From Molossus alvarezi (taxonomy: Eukaryota > Chordata > Mammalia > Chiroptera > Molossidae): 64,000 bases of DNA. The stretch covers positions 19,778,074 to 19,842,073 of the forward strand of contig CM073893.1 of the NCBI GenBank assembly GCA_037176705.1, given 5' to 3'. Positions within the stretch are counted from its first letter, which is position 1. Each line of letters starts with the position of its first letter. The position numbers were made by a program, and so were the translations under genes. This document shows positions 47,890 through 57,631 of this stretch, piece after piece. Below the pieces are notes generated by a model that had not been told where the DNA came from, searched no databases, and was given only the letters and a program-made list of their open reading frames with translations.

Positions 47890-48257
47890 TGTCATTTTTT
47901 TTTAAAATCTTTATTGTTGAATGTAGAATGTATTACAGATGTTCCACATTTTTCCCCCATTGACCCCCTCCTCCCCACTCCCGCCCCCCTCCCTCCTTTT
48001 TCCACACTATTGTGTGTGTCCATTGGTTATGCATATAAGTTCTTTGGTTTATTTCTCCCCCCCCCCACAACCCCTTTCCCTTTGAGGTTTGTCAGTCTAG
48101 CAATGAATTTGTACTTCTTAATCTCTTCACCTTTTTCACCCATTCCCCCAACCCCCCTCCCAACTGGCAACCACCAAAATGTTCTCTGTACCTATGAGAA
48201 TGTTTCTGTTCTACCTGTTCATTTTGTTTGTAGATTCCATTGTTGATAGATATGTAT

Positions 48258-49173
48258 TCATTGCCATTTTGTTTGTTCATACATTTTATCTTTTTCTTCA
48301 AAAAGACCCTTCATCATTTCATATAATAATGGTTTGGTAGTGATGAACTCCTTTAACTTATTCTTGTCTGGGAAACTCTTTATATGGCCATCAATTCTAA
48401 ATGACAGCTTTGCAGGATAGAGTAATCTTGGTTGTAGGTTTTTGCTTTTCATCACTCTGAATATTTCTTGCCACTCCCTTCTGGCCTGCAAAGTTTCTTT
48501 TGAGAAATCAGCTGACAGCCTTATGGGAACTCCCTTGTAGGTAACTATCTGCCTTTCTCTTGCTGCTTTTAGGATTCTCTCTTTGTCTTGAACCTTTTGC
48601 ATTTTGATGATGATGTGTCTTGGTGTGGGCCTCTTGGGGTTCATCTTGTTTGGGACTCTCTGTGCTTCCTGGACTTGTTTGTCTCTTTCCTTCACCAAGT
48701 TAGGAAAGTTTTCTGCCATTATTGTTTCAAACAGGTTTTCGATTTCTTGTTCTCTCTCTTCTCCTTCTGGAACCCCCAAGATGTGAATGTTGGCATGCTT
48801 GAAGTTGTCCCAGAGGCTCCTTACACTATCATTATTTTTTGGGGATTCCTTTTTCTTTTTGCTGTTCTGATTGGGCATTTTTTGCTTCCTTATATTCCAA
48901 ATCGATGGTTTGCTTCTTGGATTTACGTACTCTACTATTGAATCTTTGTAAATTATTCTTTATTTCAGTTAAAGCCTCTTTCGTTTCTAACTGTGCATCG
49001 ATCATTTCTGACTGGTCCTTTTTTATGCTCTTGAGGCCCTCCCTAAGTTCACTGAGGTTCTCACTAAGTTCATTGAGCATCCTTATAAGCAGTATTTTGA
49101 ACTCAGCATCTGTTAGGTTGCTTATCTCCATTTCTCTTAGTTCTTTTCTTGGGGTTTTGTTCTGTTCTTTCAT
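48258..49173 (-). pseudogene. HAL1 ORF1, one net frameshift
   Basis: The ATG at 49171-49173 begins MKEQNKTPRKELREMEISNL. The first frame stays open to 48,832, and the second frame is open from 48,878 to the stop at 48,258. The span of 916 nt is 305 codons plus one base, so one net +1 shift (or equivalent) in the 48,832-48,878 overlap breaks the protein. Leucine/glutamate-rich coiled coil comes first. The RNA-recognition and C-terminal domains follow (RPTPRHIIIKMQ, then ILKAARERQIVTYKG and the YPAKL region). The homologue is the L1 ORF1 nucleic-acid chaperone. Apart from the shift it is well preserved. Confidence 0.85.
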
Positions 49174-50075
49174 TTGGGACCTGTTTGTCTCCTCATTTTG
49201 GCTGCCTCCCTGTGTTTGTTTCAGTGTATTACTTAATGAGAGGTATGGGGCTAGCTGAGACCAGATGGTGCTCGTTTGAAAAAATTCAGGAAAAACCTGA
49301 AGCAGGATCCAAGACAGGCCAATCCTATGGTTAAGCAAGTGCCAACAGCTTGGGTGGGCCTGAAAGCTGGGCGGGGTGGGGAAGGGCGGGGCCTCAGGGA
49401 GTCACCAGGGCGGGGCTACCAGTGTGAGCCAGGTTGCTGGAGTCCCAGATATGGCGGCTGTCTGCTGCCCCAGGGAAGGGCTCACCAAAGGAACAAAGGC
49501 CTCTGACAGCACGTTTGTCCAGGAGAAAGCCCCCTCTCCAGCCCTCGCTCCAGTGTCAAACAGCTCAGTTCTTCCCTGTATGACTCTGGTCCCTCGAGCT
49601 GCCTCCCCTCCAAGCTTAGAGGGAGAGAGTCTGATAAGACCGTGCACAGGCCCTTTAGGGAGCTGCCTGGGGTTCCAGCCGCTTCAGCCTCCCTGAGCCT
49701 CAGTTCCCGCTGGTTTTTCCAGCCAGAAGTTATGGGGACTTCTCTTCCTGGCACTGGAACCCTGAGCAGGGCACCTGGTGTGGGACGGGGACCCCTCAGT
49801 CCTCAGGAAGGACCTTCCCAGCTGAGGTGTCCTCCTGATTTTTATCCACCACACGTGGGTGTGGGACCAGCCCGTCTCACCACCAGCCCTTGCGCCTCCG
49901 CCCCTCCTACCAGTCTGGATGTGGCTGCTGCTTTAATTCCGTAGTTGTAGGGCTTCCATTCAGCTTGATTTCAGGCAGTTTTGAATGATGGTTGTTCTGT
50001 AGTTTAGTTGTAACTTGGACGTGATTGTGGGAGGACACGATACTGTGTTTACCTATGCCACCATCTTGACGGGAA
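49174..50075 (-). promoter_or_regulatory. HAL1 5' UTR / internal promoter region
   Basis: GC-rich, homologous by eye to the 5' UTR of the L1 at the left edge: tacttcctaccagtctcgat (about 4,105) parallels cccctcctaccagtctggat (about 49,901). A YY1-type site lies at its extreme 5' end, as in other mammalian L1s. Open frames here are compositional. Confidence 0.65.
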
Positions 50076-50305
50076 GTCTCTGTTTTTCATTGATTTTAGA
50101 GACAGAGGAAGGGAGAGTGAGAAAGAGACAGAAAGAGAATGAGAGAGAGAGAAACATCAATGTTAGAGAGAAACATTGATTGGCTTCCTCCAGCATGCAC
50201 CCCAACCAGGGACCAAACTATATATGCCCGGACTAGGAATCAAACCAGTGACCTTTTGGTGCACAGGACGATGCTCAATCAACTCAGCCATACTGGCCAG
50301 GGCTG
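50076..50305 (-). mobile_element. Ves/tRNA-type SINE, family B-like
   Basis: Minus-strand copy: tttttcattgattttagaga, a GA-rich block, aacattgattggcttcctcc, head end ccatactggccagggc. It sits directly at the 5' end of the HAL1. Confidence 0.85.
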
Positions 50306-50340
50306 GATGGGCATCATCTTTAAAAGTCTTCATGAATATA

Positions 50341-50607
50341 GCCGTGGCCGGTTTGGCTCAGCGGTTAGAGCGTCGACCTGCGGTCCTGAGAGACCTGGGT
50401 TCCGTTCCCGCTAGGGGCGCGTGCCTCGGTTGCAGTTTGTCCCCGGCCCTGGTCGGTCGTGTGGTGGCAGCCACTCGATGTGTTCCTTTCACACCGATAT
50501 TTCTCTCTCTCTCTGTTCCTCTCTCTCCGTCCCACTCTACCGGAACAAAAAAATGAGAAAATGTCCTTGGGTGAGGATAAAAAAAAAATAAAAATAAAAA
50601 AAATAAA
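50341..50607 (+). mobile_element. Ves-type SINE, family A (young)
   Basis: Near-consensus plus-strand copy with pol III boxes intact. The perfect 20-bp duplication taaaagtcttcatgaatata lies at 50321-50340 and 50608-50627. Confidence 0.96.
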
Positions 50608-50627
50608 TAAAAGTCTTCATGAATATA

Positions 50628-50928
50628 AAGTTATTTTTTGGTAAAGGGAAAAAATTCCTTTTTATCACTTTTAGTAATGGTTACAAGCCTGTACTCCAGT
50701 AAAATGGGCCAAGACATCCAACTACAGTCAGCTATTCAACAATATTTATTAAGCATCTACTGTGCATCTAGCCCATGATATGTCCTGGGGATACAAGGGT
50801 AGAGAAGACATCCAGACACAGGCCAACCCACACGAAGCTTACAGTCTAGTGAAGGTACAGTGCATACACTTTCCAGGGCTATCATAAAAAAGCACTACAA
50901 ACCGGGTGACTTAAAAGAACAGAAATGA
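50628..50928. other. Intergenic with ancient repeat remnants
   Basis: 50,725-50,850 resembles an old SINE/LINE tail (caacaatatttattaagcat, ctggggatacaagggtagag, gaagcttacagtctagtgaa). The start of another old repeat (gggctatcataaaaaagcac ... cttaaaagaacagaaatg) follows. Confidence 0.5.
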
Positions 50929-50986
50929 TCCCTGGCTGGTTTGGCTCAGCGGTTGGAGCATTGGCCTGCAGACCAGAGAGACCTGG
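50929..50986 (+). mobile_element. Ves-type SINE, family A, head only
   Basis: Only the first 58 bases (cctggctggtttggctcagc to gagagacctgg) remain. The bases after it belong to the far end of the same ancient repeat that precedes it. The 3' part of the SINE and the middle of that repeat were therefore deleted together. Confidence 0.85.
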
Positions 50987-51120
50987 CTTATCCCTTTAAA
51001 GATCTTATCTCTAAATACAATAACCTTCTGAGGGGTCAGACGTGCTGAGGTTAGAACTTTATCATATGAAGTTGGGTGAGACACAACTCAGCCCATAACA
51101 TATAACAATTAAATAAGCAA
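50987..51120 (+). mobile_element. Ancient dispersed repeat, 3' part
   Basis: ctttaaagatcttatctcta, gaggttagaactttatcata, gacacaactcagcccataac: end of a common old mammalian repeat whose start lies at about 50,875-50,926. Family not settled. Confidence 0.5.
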
Positions 51121-52410
51121 TAGCATCGGGGCTGGAAAAGCTGTGCTCAAACACCAAACATTATCATCACACTCCAAGCAACAGTGTTCCTAGGTTGTTC
51201 CTAGGCAACAGTGTTGTTTATACTGTACTATAACCCTTGCAACGTCAAGTCTTCTTTTTCAGTGTGTTTGTATGTTTTTAGCTTCTTTATTTAACAGGTT
51301 AACAACAGGAACTGAACAAATTTTCATCAGTTATGATGAAATGAGATTGATGTTCTAAATTTATCATCTCTTCTAAGTGTCAGAAAGTGAATATTTATTC
51401 TTTGATACCTGATATTACAAAGTCATTCATTATCTTTCAGAGCACAGATTGAGTTGACACCTGCTGAGTTTCCAGATTAGCTTTTACCTTGACTCCCAAG
51501 AAGGTTCTAAGTCTCTAGAGCTGTAAATAAACAGGGGTCTGAGGAAAAAATTCTGTCCAACCCAATAACTCTCTGTGGGTTCACTGTCAATCAATTTCAA
51601 AATTCAGAAGAATACTTCTTGATGGTACCAGATATAGACTCTACCTCATTCAGAATCTACTTCCTGTGTTTCTTCTGGTCTCAAATCCTTTATGGCATGT
51701 GGCAGGCTATAAGTAAATTCATTAAATTCATTAAAAATAACACAGATTCTTGAGGTTGCACAGATCACAGTTGAAAAATGTTTGTTATATTGCATACATA
51801 TATATAACTAACTGTCCCTCGGTTCCCAGAACAGACAGAATTTTATGTAATACTTTGAAAAGCAGCAGAAAAGCAGAGTAACAGTGGTTCAGGCCCTGGG
51901 CTCTGGCACTTTCCACCTCAGCAGGATTGTGAAGATGAAATAAACGGACCCTTGAAGAGCCCTTAGAACAGTGTCTGGTGCACAGCAACATGTACAGTAT
52001 GTGCGAGCTGCTATTATTAGACTTTTCAGCGCAGACTTTCCCTGTCGACTCCTTTCCCACACCGTGTTCAGACTTAGGTCCTGTCAGTTGCCCCGTGTCT
52101 AGTTCAGAGACAAGAGTGAGGGCTCTATGACAAGTTGGAGCCCTTCTGTGTGATTACAATCTAATAAGGAAAACAGCTGACCTATTTGAAGTTCAGCCTT
52201 TGGCTAGCTGGATCTATACAATTGTAGTGATTCCCCTTTCAATGACTAGCAAAATTAAATTCATGTGACTTGGAAGTATATTTTTAGGTGTTCTTCCATG
52301 AACTTGTAGATATTTCTCGCTCCCCTGGATCCCTCCATGTCATCTGTGAACAGTCACCTGTAGGGCAGTCTGTTTCACGGCTTGCCTCTTCGTAACATAC
52401 TTATGTGAGT
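51121..52410. other. Intergenic, no gene seen; MIR-like core at about 51,880-51,995
   Basis: A MIR-like plus-strand fragment (cagtggttcaggccctgggc ... aacagtgtctggtgcacagc) is visible. The remainder is unique by eye. Confidence 0.5.
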
Positions 52411-52655
52411 TTTTTTTTTTTTTTTTAATCCTCAGCCGGGGACATTTTTCCATTTTTTGTTCAGATAGAGTGGGAATGGGAGAGAGAGAGAGAAATATCG
52501 ATGTGAAAGGGACACATCGGGTGGCCACCTCCCGCACGACCCAACCAGGCCCAGGGACAAACTGCAACCAAAGTACGTGCCCCTAGCGGGAACCGAACCC
52601 GGTTCTTTCTGGACCGCAGGCCGACGCTGTAACGGCTGAGCCAAACCGGCCAGGG
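52411..52655 (-). mobile_element. Ves-type SINE, family A
   Basis: Minus-strand copy (aatcctcagccggggacatt to gagccaaaccggccagggc). Flanks ttatgtgagt / tcatgtgaat are an imperfect duplication. Confidence 0.92.
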
Positions 52656-53473
52656 CTCATGTGAATCTTGACAGGACTCAGTTAGTTACAGTGTCCAGGG
52701 CTTTGTCGTCACTCTTCCCAGTTTGCAATGTCCTTTTTCCTCTTCCCCAACACTATCCCTCCTTTATTTCCAAATTGGACTCCAAAACTCTGGGATCTTA
52801 TTGTTTTTATTCCTCTGTCTCATCTCTGATTACTACCTACATACCTTTCATGTTGTGGTAATTTGTCCATATGAATTATTGGTTTAAAAATGCTTCTTAT
52901 TTGTATCTTTTTTCTCCCTGTTAGGCTGTAGGATCCTTAACAAAGCACATGACCCTGAATTATTTTGTAGTTTATACTACTATATACACTAAATATTGCT
53001 TATTGATTACCTTTATCATTATTATTACATTTTTCTCCTAATATTCTCAACCTGTAACCCAGCCTTTCTAGCTGGCTTCCTTGTAGCTAATGTACACCTT
53101 CTAGAGTGTTTATTTTATTTTATTTTATTTTATTTTATTTTATTTTTTATCTTCTTGTATCTCAAATCCTCAGAATCTCAATATCTTCTGATGCCTATTT
53201 TACTTTACTCTGTTGCCCAATCTAGTTATATCATATCAGTGAAATTAAAGAGTTGAAATATTTCTAAGAGAATACAAAGGGAAAAAACAGAGCCCCACTC
53301 CAGGTAGAACTGAGCCTTCTTTGTGACCTGACATCTTGATCATCCTTTCTCATGTACCTTTCATTTCTCTCTCTCTCTATTGGACTGTAAGACCATGTCC
53401 TATAGTTTTATTAATCTCTAGCACTTGGCACATTATCTGGAACATAGTAAGTGCTTAATAAATGTTTACCAAA
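52656..53473. other. Intergenic, no gene seen; (TTTTA)n microsatellite
   Basis: A pentanucleotide TTTTA run lies at about 53,110-53,146. A MIR/L2-like tail (agcacttggcacattatctg gaacatag) lies at 53,415-53,470. Confidence 0.5.
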
Positions 53474-53488
53474 GAAATGAAAGGTTGA

Positions 53489-53730
53489 GCCCTGGCTGGT
53501 TTGACTCAGCGGTTAGAGCGTCGGCCTGCAGTCCAGAGAGACCCGGGTTCGGTTCTGGCTAGGGGTATGTACTGCGGTTGCAGTTTGTCCCCGGCCCTGG
53601 TTGGGTCGTGCGGGTGGCAGCCACTTGATGTGTCTCTTTCACGTCGATGTTTCTCTCTCTCTCTTTCCCTCCCACTCTATCTGAACAAAAAATGGAAAAA
53701 TGTCCTTGGGTGAGGATAAAAAAAAAAAAG
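53489..53730 (+). mobile_element. Ves-type SINE, family A
   Basis: Plus-strand, near consensus. The 15-bp duplication gaaatgaaaggttga lies at 53474-53488 and 53731-53745. Confidence 0.96.
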
Positions 53731-53745
53731 GAAATGAAAGGTTGA

Positions 53746-54229
53746 ACAAAGAGATTTTACCCATGAAAATAGTAGTATTTACACTACGCTCCTTTGTTTT
53801 CCAAAAACTTGCTTTATACTATAGCTTGAAAGTGTGAGCCCTGGGCCAGGCTGGCATGATTAATATCACAGACCTATCACTTAGTAGCTGGTCATGGAGG
53901 TCAAATGATTTCTCTGAGACTCCTTTACTCATATATAAAATCTGAGAGGGTTGCTAGGATTTTAATACTCAGAATATAGCAAATACTCGAGAAATTTAGC
54001 TATGATTATATGAAATAGTATTAAAATGTATTGATATTTACTTACACAAGGAAGATAACTGTCACACCATCGTCACCACCTGCATCTATTGAGGACTTAT
54101 GACTTGACTGAGTTCTCCAAAGGCCATGGATAATTCACCTGTCCGCTTTGGACTTAGTTTTGGGAATTGGGACAGAAAGTTTTTATTCAGGTAGATAACT
54201 GGTGATATGAATATCTAGAAGTTTATTCA
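53746..54229. other. Intergenic with a MIR-like fragment (about 53,845-53,975)
   Basis: The MIR-like core tatcacttagtagctggtca / ttctctgagactcctttact is recognisable. The rest is unique. Confidence 0.5.
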
Positions 54230-54645
54230 TAATTAAACTTTTGATTTAAAAAATCTTGGGAAAATATACATAACATAAAATTTAGCATCTTAATCATTTT
54301 TAAGTGTACAGATCAGGGGAATGAAACATAGTCACACTGTGGTGCAGCCAGTACTATCCATTTCCAGATGGGTTTCATTGTCTAAAACTGAAACTCTAAC
54401 CGTTAAACAGGAGTCTCCCATCTCTTCTCACTGCAGCCCCGGCGCTACCATCTGCTTCCTGTCTCTAGGACTGACTGCTCTGGGTACCTCTATGTAAGTG
54501 CAATAATACAGTATTTGTCCTTTTGTGGCTGGCTTATTTCACTTGGCATAATGTCTTCAAGGTTTATCCATATCCTAGCCTGTGTCAGAATTCATTCTTT
54601 TTTAAGGCTGAATATAATTTGTTATTTTAATGGTTGCAAAACATT
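54230..54645 (-). mobile_element. Old LINE-1 3' region (L1M-like)
   Basis: aaaatatacataacataaaa, tttttaagtgtacagatcag, agccagtactatccatttcc, ctggcttatttcacttggca and caaggtttatccatatccta follow the order of an old L1 3' end read on the minus strand. Confidence 0.8.
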
Positions 54646-56031
54646 TCCTTTCTATTGCTGTGTGTTGCGGTGTTTCCCCCTTTTAAACAACTCTAGCTAA
54701 TTAAGTTGGGCTCTGTCTTTAAATGTCTCTTTTGAGACCCGAAATAATAGTGGAAAACTGGGAAAAAATAAACACCTCCAGTATCCAGGAAATCTCATTA
54801 AAGACATGTATTTTTGCTTTTATCAGAAACATACAAAATTTTGTTTTAGAAACAAAGGACAGTTGTTCAAATGTGTGGCTTTGTTGTTGTGTTTCAACAA
54901 TGATTACCACATCATCTTGGTCAATTTATTCACTGACCATAAAAGGAGAAAAATGTGCACCTCCTTGATAATATTCAGAATGAGTTGGCAAGTAATCTCT
55001 GAGCTCTGGGATTTACTGAAAGATGAAATGGAAGATGATTTAACCTGCCAAGACTTAAGTTTAAGCCCTTAAAACTGTTTATTTTCCAATAACTGCTAAG
55101 ATTATTAAATTGCAGAACTGGATAAGGAAGTTTATGGCATGTATTTTATTCCAGACAGCAAGCTATTAAAATAGCAAGAAAAACAACAAGACATCAGGGA
55201 AAGAAAGGTCAAAATTACATATAACAATCTTGGTATTTTTCAATATAAATGAGGGCTCTGCTAAGATGCCTGAGAACTCTTGGGTGTGGATGTTCTCTTT
55301 TTCTCACAGAAATCCAACTTCAAATTAGATTTTATTGTATCACCCCAGGCGATGGAAACATTTTTACATTCATTATTTATACCCCACCTACTACAAAAAT
55401 TATTTGAGGCAATTGAAAGAATATTAAAGAATGTAATTTAAGAAATCTGAATATAAATTCTCCAGCTTGTCTTTTATTGCTCAGGCACTGACTTCTTCTC
55501 TGAAAAGATTAATAGAAACCTTAATGAAGAATGCTAACTGATGACTGTCGGGAATAATTGAGCAGCTTCTCGCCTACCCAGGGTTGGTCAGGTCAGCCCT
55601 CTCTTGTAGTTAGGATTTTCTTGGCCTGTAAAAACAGTAACCATATGTTCTAGATTTTCTGGGACAGCCTTAATTAAAAATATTCTTTCCTGTTGTTAGA
55701 CCATGTGTCAACCCATGTGTTCTGATATTTTTATGAAAATGTGGTCAGCTGACCCATAATTTTCAGTATTTCTCTAATGGGTCTTTCCCCCACTGTATAC
55801 AGAGGCCTCTGTGTCTGGATTGGGCTGGGTGTCCTATCCAGTCTGTGAACGTCAGCTGATGCCTTTGCATCTCATAGAGCCCAACCTGCCTCTCCCACCA
55901 GGCAGAAACCTTTCTCTCTCTCCCACTCAGTCCACAGATTGTTGCAATCCACCTAGCCTTTGATTGTACCTGTTCTCTTATTGCTTTTATTGTTACATTT
56001 GAGTTAGACTCATCTCCCCACTTAAATTTTA
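54646..56031. other. Intergenic, no gene seen
   Basis: Unique sequence. Overlapping frames at 54,723-55,072 (plus) and 55,763-56,035 (minus) show no recognisable domain or splice support. Confidence 0.5.
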
Positions 56032-56048
56032 TCACCTGAATTTCTTTT

Positions 56049-56306
56049 TTTTTTAATCCTCACCTGAGGACATTTTTTTTTTTTTTTTTTTGCATTTATC
56101 TTCTGATAGAGTGGGAGAGGGAGAAGGAGGGAGGGAGAGAGAAAACATTGATGTGAGAGAGACACATCGACTGGTTGCCACCCACATGACCCCAACCGGG
56201 GCCGGGGACAAACTGCAACCAAGGTATGTGCCCTTAGCAGGAACTGAACCTGGACTCTCCAGTCTGCGGGCCAACCCTCTAACCGCTGAGCCAAACTGGC
56301 CAGGGC
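56049..56306 (-). mobile_element. Ves-type SINE, family A
   Basis: Minus-strand copy with an enlarged T run in the tail region (56,073-56,091). The 17-bp duplication tcacctgaatttctttt lies at 56032-56048 and 56307-56323. Confidence 0.95.
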
Positions 56307-56323
56307 TCACCTGAATTTCTTTT

Positions 56324-57155
56324 ATAACCTCCACAGTGCCTCACTCAATGCTAGGCATTAAAAAAAAACAAAGGGAAGACAGAAAAGAGAAAAAGAAAGA
56401 AAAAAAAGATACATTGAGTTTCTTTGTCATTCAGGACAGAGTTCCCTTTTGATAAAATCTCTACCTGAACCCTGTAATGTATATATTTAAATATACATAG
56501 GTATTGGTTAAACCCTCACTGCATTCATTTCAGAATTCAAATATAGAGTTTTTCAACACCAGATTTCTATTCTAAGGCATTTGATAATAAATATATATAC
56601 ATATTTGGGGGAGGAAGGGAGTAGAAATCCAGGCCTTGGTGTCTCATATGTGCTAAGTGCGAAAGGTAAGTTTTATGACTTTATTATTTTGTCTAAGACA
56701 TAGTTATAGAATTCCATACTTTCTTTTTTAGGCTTCTCCTACTTCTGCCTCCTCTCTTTGGGTGTCCTCCCAAGCCTTGGTGCTCTCCTCTCCTCCATGG
56801 GAGTTGCTTACAAGGAAGATACTATCTAGGTGATTACTATCGAATCTACGTCTCTTCCCTGCGCTCCAGCCAGCGATTCTCAAGCAGGCTGAGGGTGTAA
56901 GCCATGGGGTTGGGGTGGGGCAGGCAGAACTTTTGGGGAGACTTGGGCAACATCAGGAACCAGGGAGCCTTTTCAAAATATTCACAGCAGATGAGATTCA
57001 GTAGGTCCAGCTGGGGTTTGGGCATGTGTGTGCTGAAGTAGACATGTGATTCTAATTTCAGAGAACCCCATTTCCAGACCTCTTAGTACCAGTTCCTTAT
57101 GGCACATCTTTAAGGCCTCATATCAGTGTGCCTCTGTCACACTGCCTTCTCTTTC
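56324..57155. other. Intergenic, no gene seen
   Basis: Purine-rich run at 56,358-56,410, AT-rich centre, slightly GC-richer end. No element named. Confidence 0.5.
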
Positions 57156-57172
57156 CAGTTTCTTCATTTCTT

Positions 57173-57402
57173 ATTTTTTTCATTTTTTGTTCAGATAGAA
57201 CTGGAGGGAGAGAGAGGAAGAGAGAGAGAAAGAGAGAGAGAAACATCGATGTGAAAGGGACACATCGAGTGGCTGCCACCCAAACGACCCAACCAGGCCG
57301 GGGACTAACTGCAACCGAGGTACGTGCCCTTAGCGGGAACCGAACCCAGGTCTCTCTGGACCGCAGGCCGACGCTCTAACCACTGAGCCAAACCGACCAA
57401 GG
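57173..57402 (-). mobile_element. Ves-type SINE, family A, 3' tail shortened
   Basis: Minus-strand copy beginning ttcattttttgttcagatag, so it lacks the cggggtgaggat-type tail. The duplication cagtttcttcatttctt (57156-57172) matches cagtttcttcacttctt (57403-57419) at 16 of 17. The right copy is also the target of the L1 that follows. Confidence 0.93.
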
Positions 57403-57404
57403 CA

Positions 57405-57419
57405 GTTTCTTCACTTCTT
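57405..57419. repeat. L1 target-site duplication, left copy
   Basis: gtttcttcacttctt, identical to 63413-63427. It brackets the full-length L1. Confidence 0.95.
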
Positions 57420-57631
57420 TTTTTTTTTTTTTTTTTTTTATTGATTAATTTTTGTTACAAATGATTCTCCTTTTTTCCCCCACTGATTCCCCCCTCCCCC
57501 TTCCCTCCTTGCCCCTTCCCCCGATTGTTGTCCATGTCCACTGTTCATGCATACATGCATATAAATTCTGTTGTTCATCCCTCTCTCACTTCCCCACTCC
57601 TTAGGGGATTGTACTCAAACTGTTATGTTCA

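Larger units (their letters stand above)
47890..50075 (-). mobile_element. HAL1 (half-LINE1): ORF1 without ORF2
   Basis: Read on the minus strand: a 5' end with the YY1-like gtcaagatggtggc (50,057-50,070), a GC-rich 5' UTR, ORF1 (49,173 to 48,258), then directly an L1-type 3' UTR with ctgcataaccaatggaca-like, GGGGAA-rich and aacatctgtaatacattc blocks, AATAAA and an A-tail at 47,890. The whole 3.8-kb ORF2 is absent with no inserted sequence. HAL1 elements of this design are known in mammals, including bats; they rely on L1 for reverse transcriptase. Confidence 0.88.

Noticed and set aside
49376..49944. Frames of 81-106 codons
   Set aside because: They lie in the HAL1 5' UTR; low-complexity, GC-driven.
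50341..50420. tRNA-like sequences with A and B boxes at SINE heads
   Set aside because: They are tRNA-derived SINE promoters fused to SINE bodies with A-tails and target duplications; none is a free tRNA gene.
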